Made by a program: the position numbers and the translations under genes
Shown here: piece after piece, positions 8,694 to 16,349 of the stretch
Numbering within the stretch: the stretch's first letter is position 1
Layout of the letters: the number at the start of each line of letters is the position of its first letter
Notes under the pieces: model-generated
Told to the model about the DNA's origin: nothing
The model's input: the letters and a program-made list of their open reading frames with translations, nothing else
Databases searched by the model: none
DNA from: Erwinia aphidicola
GTDB lineage: Bacteria; Pseudomonadota; Gammaproteobacteria; Enterobacterales; Enterobacteriaceae
Assembly: GCF_014773485.1 (NCBI RefSeq)
Contig: NZ_JACXBP010000013.1
Location: 23,010 to 87,009, forward strand
Length of the DNA: 64,000 nt
Reading direction: 5' to 3'

Positions 8694-9569
8694 TTAGAAG
8701 AGGTCGTTGAGCGTCACGCCGACACCGACGCGCGTTTGACGATGATTGTAATCGATCAGGGATTCACCATAACCGCTATACACCTGCGTGTAAAAACGCA
8801 CATGCTCAGTCATTGGGTAGCTCCAGCCCAGTTCAGCGCCGCCGTAGCCGCTGTTCCAGTTATACTGGCTCTTCACGCTGAAGATGCTCTCGCCCCACTG
8901 ATATCCCACCGTCAGGCGATAATACCCCATGTACTTAGTGATATCCGGGTTATCGTCATTATTTTCATTTTCTGGAATACGGTACCAGGGTTTCACTTCC
9001 ACCAGCCAGTTGCCGTTTTCCGCCATCAGACGCGCATAGACGCGGTTCCAGCTGCGCGAGGTTGGGTCGGAGCGGCCGTTGGACTGATGGTTCACACCGG
9101 TTTCCACATCGCGCAGCGTCCAGCCGCCCAGGCTGTAGTCTGTTGCCCAGCCGAGGAAGACCTGTGGCTCGTAGTCAGTTTCGCGGAACGGCGAAGAGGC
9201 GCTGCGGTTAGAGAGCTGCCACCAGGATTTCTGAGTATAGGATGCGCCAAGCACCGAGTTTTCACCGAGAATGCCGCGCCACAGCGGGAATGCGAGGCTC
9301 AGCTGAAACTTCACTTCATCGTGTTTCGTTTTGTCCCAGTTATAAGACTCGATCGCTTCCTTATTAATGTTGCTGGTATCGGTATACAGCAGATAGTTGC
9401 TTTCATAAGGCAACAGGACAAACGGGTTGTCGTGTTTCTCCAGCATGTTGGCAATAATACTGCCCTTCACCGCAGGACGGTCATGAATCACTTTAACCGT
9501 GGCTTCCTGAGCCAGCACTAATGTAGGAAACAGAATTGCTGACGCCAGCAATCCTTTCAGCAGAGCCAT
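8694..9569 (-). CDS. pldA: PldA, outer membrane phospholipase A1
   Basis: A 291-residue precursor with a signal peptide ending near LVLAQEA (residues 1-20) and a C-terminal Phe, as expected for an outer membrane beta-barrel. The catalytic triad is visible as His161 and Ser163 in GVNHQSNGR and Asn175 in SRSWNR. It hydrolyses phospholipids that reach the outer leaflet, thereby maintaining lipid asymmetry, and is activated by calcium-dependent dimerisation. The start MALLKGLLAS has a strong ribosome site (GGGAGA); the frame is open further upstream but without a signal-peptide-like start. Confidence 0.96.
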   Translation of the reverse strand: MALLKGLLASAILFPTLVLAQEATVKVIHDRPAVKGSIIANMLEKHDNPFVLLPYESNYLLYTDTSNINKEAIESYNWDKTKHDEVKFQLSLAFPLWRGILGENSVLGASYTQKSWWQLSNRSASSPFRETDYEPQVFLGWATDYSLGGWTLRDVETGVNHQSNGRSDPTSRSWNRVYARLMAENGNWLVEVKPWYRIPENENNDDNPDITKYMGYYRLTVGYQWGESIFSVKSQYNWNSGYGGAELGWSYPMTEHVRFYTQVYSGYGESLIDYNHRQTRVGVGVTLNDLF

Positions 9570-9741
9570 AGGGTTCTCCCAGAGAGGCGAATGATTGAAT
9601 AAAAAGCACGCCATTCTACACAGAAAAATCATGAGGGATTAGTGCTCATTTTCGAAAGTGGAAAGCACTAACAACGAAGCATAATATACACACTCCGTTA
9701 ACCTGACTTTCACTCAGCACGCATCACAGGAAAAGCCGATA

Positions 9742-10212
9742 ATGTCAGCAGTACCTATGGATCAGGCTGCCGCCCGCCGCCTGATCGGTGAAATTTTTGT
9801 CTACCACATGCCCTTCAATCGCGCCCTGGGGCTGGAACTTGACCGGCTGGAGTCCGATTACGCCGAGCTTAGCCTGGCCGACCAGACGATGCTGGTCGGC
9901 AACTCCGCGCAGAAGATCCTGCACGGCGGGGTGATTGCATCGGTGCTGGATGTCGCCGCCGGGCTGGTGTGCGTCACCAGCGCGCTGACCCGCCAGGAGA
10001 GTATTACCGAAGAGGAGCTGCGCCAGCGATTATCGCGCATGGGCACCATCGATTTACGGGTGGATTACCTGCGTCCGGGGCGCGGTGAGCGCTTTATCGC
10101 CAGCAGCAGCCTGCTGCGCGGCGGTAATAAAGTGTCGGTGGCGCGCGTCGAACTGCATAACGATGCGGGCCTGCATATCGCCAGCGCCACGGCCACCTAT
10201 ATGATTGGCTGA
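9742..10212 (+). CDS. yigI: YigI, hot-dog acyl-CoA thioesterase family protein
   Basis: A 156-residue single-domain hot-dog protein with the PaaI-like signature HGGVIASVLDVAAG around residues 55-70, nearly the same length as E. coli YigI (155 aa). The E. coli protein has been described as a thioesterase acting on medium to long acyl-CoAs. It is divergent from pldA, as in E. coli, and converges end to end with the AbrB-like gene (stop codons one base apart). Confidence 0.88.
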   Translation: MSAVPMDQAAARRLIGEIFVYHMPFNRALGLELDRLESDYAELSLADQTMLVGNSAQKILHGGVIASVLDVAAGLVCVTSALTRQESITEEELRQRLSRMGTIDLRVDYLRPGRGERFIASSSLLRGGNKVSVARVELHNDAGLHIASATATYMIG

Positions 10213-10213
10213 G

Positions 10214-11257
10214 TCAGCTGCGCGCATAGCGCGAGAGAAAACGTGCCAGCGCCGGGCCGGTGAACAGAATGGTAAACAGGCGCAGCGTCTGCATCGCCAT
10301 CACAAACGCCATATCCACCCGGCTGCCGGCCGCAATGATCGCCACGGTATCCAACCCGCCGGGGCTGGTTGCCAGATAGGCCGTGAGCATATCGACATGC
10401 AGCGTTTTGGTCAGCATCCATGCCATCGAGCCACACAGCAGCATCAGACCAATTATCGATATCACCATCTGCGGCAGCGTGCGCAGCGCCAGCAGGAATA
10501 CCGGGCGGGTAAAACGCAGCCCGACGGTCCAGCCAATCAGCGCATAGGCCAGCGCCAGCAGCCACTCCGGCACCTGCAAACTCAGCGTTCCACTGGAGTG
10601 CAATGTCGCGCCAATAATCGCCGGGAGCAGCAGTGCGCCGGAAGGGATGCGAAACTTTTGCCCGAGAAATGCGCCCAGCAGCATCACGCCAATCGTGGCG
10701 GCAAACGGCGAGCCAAGTGCGGGAAACCAGTCAGTATCGGCCGCATGTGCGCTGTCGCCTAAGCCGATACGCGCCACAATGGCGGCAGCGGTAGCGACAA
10801 ACAGTACCCGCAGATACTGCATAAATGCCACCAGCCGGGTATCAGCCCCAAAGTCCCCTGCCATCGCCACCATGGCGGATGCCCCGCCAGGGGAGGATCC
10901 CCACGCCCCGGTCGGCCCCGGCAGGCTACTAAAGCGCACCAGTAAAAACCCGGAGAGCGCACTGGCCGCCAGCGTCAGGATCAATACCGCCAGCACTATC
11001 GGCCAGTCGGCAATCAGCGGTTGCAGGATAGATGGCGACAGGCTCTGAGCGATCATGCAGCCCAGTACCGCCTGGCACAGCACGAAAATACGTTTATCAA
11101 TGCGGATGGTTGCACCACATAGCCCCATTACCACGCCGACAATCATCGGGCCAAGCAGCAGCGCCGCCGGTACGTGAAAAGTCTGGAGTATAAAACCGAG
11201 TAACAGCGAGACGCCAAGCAGAATCGCCCACTGCCCGTGCAGGGAAATGCGTTCCAT
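10214..11257 (-). CDS. AbrB-family (PF05145-type) multi-spanning membrane protein
   Basis: A 347-residue hydrophobic protein with roughly ten membrane segments and an internal duplication: the first half has LGPMIVGVVMGL and SSPGGASAMVAMAGDFGAD, and the second has LLPAIIGATLHSS and TSPGGLDTVAIIAAGSRVD. The repeated SPGG motif identifies the AbrB/ammonia monooxygenase-like transporter family. The substrate is unknown; some members are annotated as regulators or putative transporters. It stands alone between yigI and the small-ORF region, where E. coli has rarD, yigG and yigF. Confidence 0.8.
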   Translation of the reverse strand: MERISLHGQWAILLGVSLLLGFILQTFHVPAALLLGPMIVGVVMGLCGATIRIDKRIFVLCQAVLGCMIAQSLSPSILQPLIADWPIVLAVLILTLAASALSGFLLVRFSSLPGPTGAWGSSPGGASAMVAMAGDFGADTRLVAFMQYLRVLFVATAAAIVARIGLGDSAHAADTDWFPALGSPFAATIGVMLLGAFLGQKFRIPSGALLLPAIIGATLHSSGTLSLQVPEWLLALAYALIGWTVGLRFTRPVFLLALRTLPQMVISIIGLMLLCGSMAWMLTKTLHVDMLTAYLATSPGGLDTVAIIAAGSRVDMAFVMAMQTLRLFTILFTGPALARFLSRYARS

Positions 11258-11351
11258 AGAGTAAAACTTTATCTATTGAAAGAAGAGGTTAAAGAGTACG
11301 CGTTGCCGCCGGGATGCGCCAGCCCAGGAAGGGCGTAAGAATTCAGGGCAG

Positions 11352-11385
11352 AAAAAAACCCCGTTGGTGGCGGGGTTTAATTCTG
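11352..11385 (-). terminator. Intrinsic terminator, strongest in the minus direction
   Basis: The inverted repeat AACCCCG-N7-CGGGGTT carries a seven-base A-run on its left, i.e. a U-run for a minus-strand transcript. No annotated minus-strand gene lies immediately upstream (11386-12162 is non-coding on that strand), so it would end an unannotated leftward RNA or shield the AbrB-like gene from one. Confidence 0.7.
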
Positions 11386-11419
11386 ACTTTTGGCTTCTGC
11401 CGATAAACCGGGAAAGCCT

Positions 11420-11441
11420 GCGTGGCATATCCATCCTCAAC
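11420..11441 (+). repeat. Upstream box, copy 1 (22 nt)
   Basis: GCGTGGCATATCC followed by ATCCTCAAC. It recurs at 11639-11660 with one mismatch. Each copy lies a similar distance (111 and 103 nt) before a tiny hydrophobic ORF. Confidence 0.7.
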
Positions 11442-11484
11442 GATTGGAAAATATCATCTGTGCAAAATTAAATCAATCCAAGCG

Positions 11485-11512
11485 TTGTTTAATTCATCTC
11501 CAGGGATATAAT
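11485..11512 (+). promoter_or_regulatory. Strong sigma70-like promoter before the first tiny ORF
   Basis: TTGTTT (11485-11490), a 16-bp spacer and a perfect TATAAT (11507-11512) would start a transcript near 11519, just before the GAGG ribosome site of the 18-codon ORF. Confidence 0.6.
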
Positions 11513-11530
11513 CACGCGGTTGAGGAAATT

Positions 11531-11587
11531 ATGATTAACCTTGCTGCCGTGACCTTATCCCTGGTGTTGGCTTATTCAGTGTATTAA
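11531..11587 (+). CDS. 18-residue hydrophobic peptide (Ibs-like?)
   Basis: ATG is preceded by TGAGGAAATT, a good ribosome site. The peptide MINLAAVTLSLVLAYSVY is almost wholly hydrophobic with an aromatic C-terminal Tyr. In length and character it resembles the 18-19-residue Ibs toxins of E. coli, but I see no clear alignment. It lies just downstream of a consensus promoter, and a 22-nt box is shared with the neighbouring ORF. It could be a membrane-acting type I toxin, a leader peptide or a chance ORF; the promoter, ribosome site and box make chance less likely. Confidence 0.45.
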   Translation: MINLAAVTLSLVLAYSVY

Positions 11588-11638
11588 CTAATAAGTCCTG
11601 CCTGTAACAGGTGGTGCTGACAGGGCCTTTAAACGGTA

Positions 11639-11660
11639 GCGTGGCATATCCTTCCTCAAC
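11639..11660 (+). repeat. Upstream box, copy 2 (22 nt)
   Basis: GCGTGGCATATCC followed by TTCCTCAAC; one mismatch to the copy at 11420-11441, 219 nt away in direct orientation. Confidence 0.7.
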
Positions 11661-11741
11661 AGATGGAAACACCGGAGGTACAGGCGAAGGGAGGCGAAAC
11701 CGGTGGTGACGTCGCGCTCCACAGAGATGGAGGAGCGGGTT

Positions 11742-11813
11742 ATGTTGGCAATTATTGCTGCGGTACTTAACCTGATTGCAGCGCTGCTGCAATTGATTGA
11801 GCCGCTGATTTAA
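11742..11813 (+). CDS. 23-residue hydrophobic peptide (TisB/ShoB-like?)
   Basis: ATG is preceded by GGAGGAGCGGGTT, a strong ribosome site. The peptide runs MLAIIAAVLNLIAALLQ then LIEPLI: one predicted membrane helix with a single Glu. It recalls the AALQLL and AVLQLI cores of the type I toxins TisB and ShoB, but the match is short. The upstream leader (11660-11741) can fold, with CACCGG (11670) pairing to CCGGTG (11700), as expected where translation is RNA-controlled. A downstream GGGATC/GATCCC inverted repeat (about 11830-11863) is followed by a pyrimidine tract. Confidence 0.5.
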   Translation: MLAIIAAVLNLIAALLQLIEPLI

Positions 11814-12126
11814 TTAGCGGTTCGGGAGAGGGATCTCACAATGACCAGGCGGGGTCCCGATCCCATCTTTCTTTCCTTTTCTCCACTCAGTCACCTTCAC
11901 CCTGTCGCATCTCACCATCAGGCAATGCGCCACTCCAGGACCCGTCTTGTATTCATCGTCCCGCCGCATCAACCATCCCTAACCGTGGCAAAATGCCGCG
12001 TCTGATGAGAAGCCTCGTCAGCCTTAACCTTAGCGCGAGGTTAATGAGCAGAGTCGTGCTGCTATTTACTGATAATGAGTTAACAATAAAACCGGTCGTT
12101 CAAGCTGCCAGTAATTGTCTACGTAA

Positions 12127-12155
12127 GCAAACCCCGCAGAACGCGGGGTTTTTAC
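12127..12155 (+). terminator. Terminator at the end of the small-ORF region and of corA
   Basis: AACCCCGC-AGAAC-GCGGGGTT followed by TTTTACT on the + strand; on the minus strand it is followed by TGCTT. It lies 8 bp beyond the corA stop and also closes rightward transcription from the small-ORF region. The stretch 11814-12126 holds no further gene that I can support. Confidence 0.75.
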
Positions 12156-12162
12156 TCTTATC

Positions 12163-13122
12163 TTACAGCCAGTTTTTACGCTTAAAGTAGGCGTAAGGTG
12201 CCAGCCCCGCCAGGATCATCAGGGTAATCGCCCCTGGATAGCCAAAGCTCCACTTCAGCTCCGGCATAAATTCAAAGTTCATCCCGTAGCTGGAAGCCAC
12301 CAGCGTTGGCGGCAGGAACACCACCGAAACCACCGAGAAGATCTTGATAATGCGGTTCTGCTCAATATTGATAAAGCCCATTGCCGCCTGCATCAGGAAG
12401 TTGACCTTCTGGAACAGCGACTCGTTGTGCGGCAGCAGGGATTCGATATCGCGCAGGATCTCGCGCGCCTGCTCCAGCTGGTTACCCGGCAGGCGGGCCT
12501 TGCGCACCAGGAAGTTAAGCGCGCGCTGGGTATCCATCAGACACAGGCGCACTTTCCAGCCAATATCTTCCAGCTCCGCCAGCGTAGACAGCGCTTCGTC
12601 GAAGGCATCGCCCTGCTGCCCTTCCATAATCACGCGGCTCAACTTTTCCAGGTCGCTGTAGATATTTTCAATCTCATCCGCCAGCTGTTCGATCTTGGTT
12701 TCAAACAGGTCAAGCAGCAGCTCGAAGGCATTGCCGTCGATTAGCGTCTGATTGCGGGCGCGCATGCGGTAGAGACGGAACGCCGGCAGCTCGCGCTCGC
12801 GCAGCGTATAGAGTCGCCCTTCGCGGATGGTGAACGCCACGGTGGAGTTACCCGCGTGATCATCCGCATCCTCATAGAAGAAAAAGGAGTGGATATGCAG
12901 GCCATCTTCGTCTTCGAAGAAACGCGCCGAGGCTTCGATATCTTCCAGTTCCGGACGTGTCGCAAGGCTCTGACCCAGTTCGGTCTGCACACGGTCACGC
13001 TCGGTTTCTTCGGGTTCAATCAGGTCGACCCAAACGGACCCCGTCAGCTCTTCACTGGCATCAGCATCATCCAGTTCAAGGCGGGTCAGACGGTTTTGAT
13101 GCAGTTTAAATGCGCTCAGCAT
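12163..13122 (-). CDS. corA: CorA, magnesium/cobalt channel
   Basis: A 319-residue protein (E. coli 316). It has a long acidic and coiled cytoplasmic N-terminal domain and two C-terminal membrane helices, with the diagnostic GMN selectivity motif in SSYGMNFEFMPE at the end of the first. It is the main constitutive Mg2+ uptake channel and works as a homopentamer. The start MLSAFKLHQNRL matches E. coli and has GGGAG upstream. A 288-nt leader with a small ORF and a strong hairpin separates it from uvrD. Confidence 0.96.
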   Translation of the reverse strand: MLSAFKLHQNRLTRLELDDADASEELTGSVWVDLIEPEETERDRVQTELGQSLATRPELEDIEASARFFEDEDGLHIHSFFFYEDADDHAGNSTVAFTIREGRLYTLRERELPAFRLYRMRARNQTLIDGNAFELLLDLFETKIEQLADEIENIYSDLEKLSRVIMEGQQGDAFDEALSTLAELEDIGWKVRLCLMDTQRALNFLVRKARLPGNQLEQAREILRDIESLLPHNESLFQKVNFLMQAAMGFINIEQNRIIKIFSVVSVVFLPPTLVASSYGMNFEFMPELKWSFGYPGAITLMILAGLAPYAYFKRKNWL

Positions 13123-13243
13123 AGCTGTACTCCCAATTCGTAACAACAAATGGGACAAAGCGTTGAACACGGGAAACAAGCGTTTCAGTCAGCGAGCAAA
13201 ACTGACTCAGTGCGACGATATACGGGGGTCGCCAACAACCACG

Positions 13244-13271
13244 AAGGCTATCGGCAAAGGAGGATAGCCTT
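13244..13271 (-). promoter_or_regulatory. corA leader hairpin
   Basis: A perfect 9-bp inverted repeat AAGGCTATC-N10-GATAGCCTT lies in the presumed corA 5' leader. There is no following T-tract, so it is more likely a regulatory mRNA structure than a terminator. In Salmonella the corA leader is known to control Rho-dependent termination through a leader ORF (corL). Confidence 0.5.
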
Positions 13272-13294
13272 AGGAGTTGTACCTGGTGAGCAGG

Positions 13295-13360
13295 TCAATG
13301 AGCCAGTATGTACTGGGTGTGTCCAAGGCGGGTGTCCTCTAAGGGTAATGGTGGGCGCAT
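13295..13360 (-). CDS. Candidate CorL-like leader peptide (21 residues)
   Basis: An ATG-started 21-codon ORF, MRPPLPLEDTRLGHTQYILAH, lies in the corA leader upstream of the 9-bp hairpin. Its early prolines (residues 3, 4 and 6) recall the proline-rich mgtL leader, where slow translation at proline codons senses conditions. Its ribosome site is weak. Assignment as a corL equivalent rests on position only; it could be fortuitous. Confidence 0.35.
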   Translation of the reverse strand: MRPPLPLEDTRLGHTQYILAH

Positions 13361-13410
13361 GTTACGCTGAGACGAAAAAGCCGTCAAGCAGGCCACGCGC
13401 CCGTAAAGTA

Positions 13411-15573
13411 TCAGACTGTTTCCAGTTTCGCGTAGGCCGCAACCAGCCACTTTATGCCCTGCCCCTGGAACGCGACCTGCAGACGACTGTGTTCGCCGCT
13501 GCCTTCCAGATTGACGATAGTCCCTTCACCAAACTTGGCGTGGCGCACGCGCTGACCAAGGGCAAAGCCACTGTCGTTTTGTGCTACCGGCGTGCCCATG
13601 CGCTGATGATTCACCGGGCGGGTAACGCTGGCGCGCAGGCGAACCTCCTCGATGCACTCTTCCGGCAGCTCGCCGATAAAGCGCGACGGACGGTGATACA
13701 CCTCTTTGCCATACAAACGTCGGGTTTCCGCATAGGTCAAGGTCAGCTTTTGCATGGCACGCGTCACGCCAACGTAGGCTAGACGACGCTCTTCCTCCAG
13801 CCGCCCGCCCTCATCCAGCGACATCTGGCTCGGGAACATCCCCTCTTCCATGCCGACGATAAACACCTGCATAAACTCCAGCCCTTTGGCCGAGTGGAGG
13901 GTCATCAGCTGCACCGCATCCTGCCATTTGTCAGCCTGGCCTTCACCCGCTTCCAGCGCGGCATGGGACAGGAACGCCTGAAGCGGCATCAGATCTTCAT
14001 CTTCATCCTGATAGGCATACTGGCGCGTGGCGTTTACCAGCTCCTCAAGGTTCTCAATACGCGCCTGGCCCTTCTCACCTTTCTCCTGCTCGTACATGAT
14101 CCACAGGCCGGAGTCTTTGATTACCCGGTCGGTCTGTACGTGCAGCGGCATCTCAACCGTTTCCTGCGCCAGCGAGTCGACCAGTTCGGTAAAGCGCTGC
14201 AGCGCGGAGGCAGCACGCCCGGCCAGCGCTTTCTCCTGCAATAGCGCACGCGTAGCCTGCCACAGCGTCAGCTGGCGCTCGCGCGAAGTCTGGCGCACCA
14301 CATCCAGCGTGCGGTCGCCAATACCGCGCGTTGGCGTATTCACCACGCGCTCAAATGCCGCGTCATCGTTGCGGTTAGAGATCAGGCGCAGATAGGCCAG
14401 CGCATCTTTGATCTCCTGCCGTTCGAAGAAACGCATCCCGCCGTAAATCCGGTAAGGCAGGCTGGTTTGCAGCAGCGCCTCTTCCAGCACGCGCGACTGG
14501 GCGTTACTGCGGTAGAGAATGGCACAGTCGTTCAGCGCGCCGCCGTTCTCCATCCACACCTTAATGCGGTTTACCACAAAGCGCGCTTCGTCCAGCTCGT
14601 TAAACGCGCAGTAGATGGCGATCGGTTCACCGTCGCTGTCTTCGGTCCACAGCTCTTTACCCAGGCGCCCGTTGTTGTTAGCGATCAGGGTGTTGGCGGC
14701 TTTAAGGATGTTGTTGGTCGAGCGGTAGTTCTGCTCAAGACGGATAGTTTCCGCGCCGGGAAAATCGTTGAGGAAACGCTGGATATTTTCCACCTGCGCC
14801 CCGCGCCAGCCGTAGATTGACTGGTCATCATCGCCGACGATAATCACTTTGCCGCTGTCGCCCGCCAGCATGCGGATCCAGGCGTACTGGATGTTGTTGG
14901 TATCCTGGAACTCGTCCACCAGAATATTGGTGAAGCGCTCGCGGTAGTGATTAAGGATATGCGGCTTGTTCAGCCACAGCTCGTGTGCACGCAGCAGCAG
15001 CTCGGCGAAGTCCACCAGCCCGGCGCGATCGCAGGCTTCCTGATAGGCCTGGTAGATCCTCAGCCAGGTCTGCTCAATCGGGTTGCCGTAGCTCTCAATA
15101 TGTTTCGGCCGCAGCCCTTCATCTTTTTTGCCGTTGATGTACCACATCCCCTGGCGGGCCGGCCACTGCTTCTCATCAAGGTTCATCGCCTTGATCAGGC
15201 GCTTAAGCAGGCGCAGCTGGTCTTCACTGTCGAGGATCTGAAAATCCTGCGGCAGGTTAGCATCGAGGTGGTGCGCACGCAGCAGGCGGTGCGCCAGGCC
15301 GTGGAAGGTCCCGATCCACATGCCGCCCTGACTGGTGCCGATCAGCTGCTCGATGCGGTGGCGCATCTCCGCCGCCGCTTTATTGGTGAAGGTGACGGCC
15401 ATGATCGAATACGGAGAACAGTTTTCAACCGCCATCAGCCAGGCAATGCGATGCACCAGCACGCGGGTTTTACCACTGCCGGCACCCGCCAGCACCAGCA
15501 GGTTGCTGCGCGGGGCGGCTACGGCTTCGCGTTGTTTGTCATTCAAGCTGTCGAGCAGGTCAGAAACGTCCAT
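13411..15573 (-). CDS. uvrD: UvrD, DNA helicase II
   Basis: A 720-residue superfamily 1A helicase, the same length as E. coli UvrD, with Walker A AGAGSGKT (residues about 28-35), VDEFQDTN, GDDDQSIYGWRGA and LAYVGVTRAM. It removes UvrC and the excised oligonucleotide in nucleotide excision repair and unwinds nicked DNA in mismatch repair. I start at MDVSDLLDSL, two codons after the first in-frame Met, to match E. coli. A LexA-like operator overlaps its promoter. Confidence 0.97.
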   Translation of the reverse strand: MDVSDLLDSLNDKQREAVAAPRSNLLVLAGAGSGKTRVLVHRIAWLMAVENCSPYSIMAVTFTNKAAAEMRHRIEQLIGTSQGGMWIGTFHGLAHRLLRAHHLDANLPQDFQILDSEDQLRLLKRLIKAMNLDEKQWPARQGMWYINGKKDEGLRPKHIESYGNPIEQTWLRIYQAYQEACDRAGLVDFAELLLRAHELWLNKPHILNHYRERFTNILVDEFQDTNNIQYAWIRMLAGDSGKVIIVGDDDQSIYGWRGAQVENIQRFLNDFPGAETIRLEQNYRSTNNILKAANTLIANNNGRLGKELWTEDSDGEPIAIYCAFNELDEARFVVNRIKVWMENGGALNDCAILYRSNAQSRVLEEALLQTSLPYRIYGGMRFFERQEIKDALAYLRLISNRNDDAAFERVVNTPTRGIGDRTLDVVRQTSRERQLTLWQATRALLQEKALAGRAASALQRFTELVDSLAQETVEMPLHVQTDRVIKDSGLWIMYEQEKGEKGQARIENLEELVNATRQYAYQDEDEDLMPLQAFLSHAALEAGEGQADKWQDAVQLMTLHSAKGLEFMQVFIVGMEEGMFPSQMSLDEGGRLEEERRLAYVGVTRAMQKLTLTYAETRRLYGKEVYHRPSRFIGELPEECIEEVRLRASVTRPVNHQRMGTPVAQNDSGFALGQRVRHAKFGEGTIVNLEGSGEHSRLQVAFQGQGIKWLVAAYAKLETV

Positions 15574-15612
15574 AGGCACCGTCGGAGATCGGGGGCGGCG
15601 TCAGGCCACCCA

Positions 15613-15637
15613 CTGGATATTTAACCAGCTTATTATA
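15613..15637 (-). promoter_or_regulatory. uvrD promoter with LexA-like operator
   Basis: On the minus strand TATAAT (15632-15637) is followed at once by CTGGTTAAATATCCAG (15613-15628), which has the CTG-N10-CAG form of an SOS box, though its core is not the ideal alternating TA. E. coli uvrD is LexA-controlled with the box in the same place. Confidence 0.65.
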
Positions 15638-16349
15638 CAAGCGCAGTTAAAGAAGCCAACTGCGAAATTTCCAGCGTGGGAAGCAGGCGGGTATCGTCGA
15701 TATGCATCAGATTCCCTTCACGCAGGTTAATCCAGCACGCCTGCATCCCGCAGCGAACCGCACCGGCAACATCGGTGGTGAGATCGTCACCGATATGCAG
15801 GATCTGCTCAGGACGCAGATTCAGCTTTTCAGCCGCCGTTTGATACATATCCTGATACGGTTTAGCACGCCCGTCCGGACCGGCACGCAGCACAAACTGG
15901 AAGTAGTGATCCAGCCCGCACAGATGCGGTTCAGCGTTACCGTTGGTGATCGCCACCAGCGGAATGCGTTTGGCCAGCGCGCTCAGCGTCTGGTGCGTCT
16001 CTTCAGGAATGTCGATCTGGCTGCGCCAGTGGGCGAACACGTCCATCACCTCGCGCGAGCCGCTGGCGGCCTGGGTCGCAGCAATACCGACATCCAGCAT
16101 CGCCTGCTCAACCGCACGGCGGCGCCATTCGCTAACGTCATGATAGATTTCCGGCTCGGCGGCCAGCAGGCGATCGCGCACCTGCTGATACTGTTCAACG
16201 CTGTAATCCTTCAGTAAAGGATGATGCGCCTGCAGCGCAGCGTGGGACTCTTTAGTGGTACGACGGATCACTGGGGAGTTGTCATACAGGGTGTCGTCGA
16301 GATCGAAGGTCATCGCCGCAATCGGGCGCAGTGGTCGGTAAAAGTGCAT
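15633..16349 (-). CDS. yigB: YigB, HAD-type flavin (FMN) phosphatase
   Basis: A 238-residue HAD hydrolase, identical in length to E. coli YigB, with the motif MTFDLDDTLYDN (nucleophile Asp16) and HIGDDLTTDVAGA. E. coli YigB dephosphorylates FMN and the riboflavin intermediate 5-amino-6-ribitylaminouracil phosphate. The start MHFYRPLRPI overlaps the xerC stop (TGATG), giving translational coupling; the frame is open 74 codons upstream but only as a shadow of xerC. Confidence 0.93.
   Translation of the reverse strand: MHFYRPLRPIAAMTFDLDDTLYDNSPVIRRTTKESHAALQAHHPLLKDYSVEQYQQVRDRLLAAEPEIYHDVSEWRRRAVEQAMLDVGIAATQAASGSREVMDVFAHWRSQIDIPEETHQTLSALAKRIPLVAITNGNAEPHLCGLDHYFQFVLRAGPDGRAKPYQDMYQTAAEKLNLRPEQILHIGDDLTTDVAGAVRCGMQACWINLREGNLMHIDDTRLLPTLEISQLASLTALV

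Noticed and set aside
11993..12190. 65-codon frame on the + strand before the corA terminator
   Set aside because: It runs through the terminator hairpin into corA and has a weak ribosome site.
13150..13782. 210-codon open frame on the + strand overlapping the corA leader and uvrD end
   Set aside because: Most of it is antisense to uvrD, with shadow-type composition and no family match.
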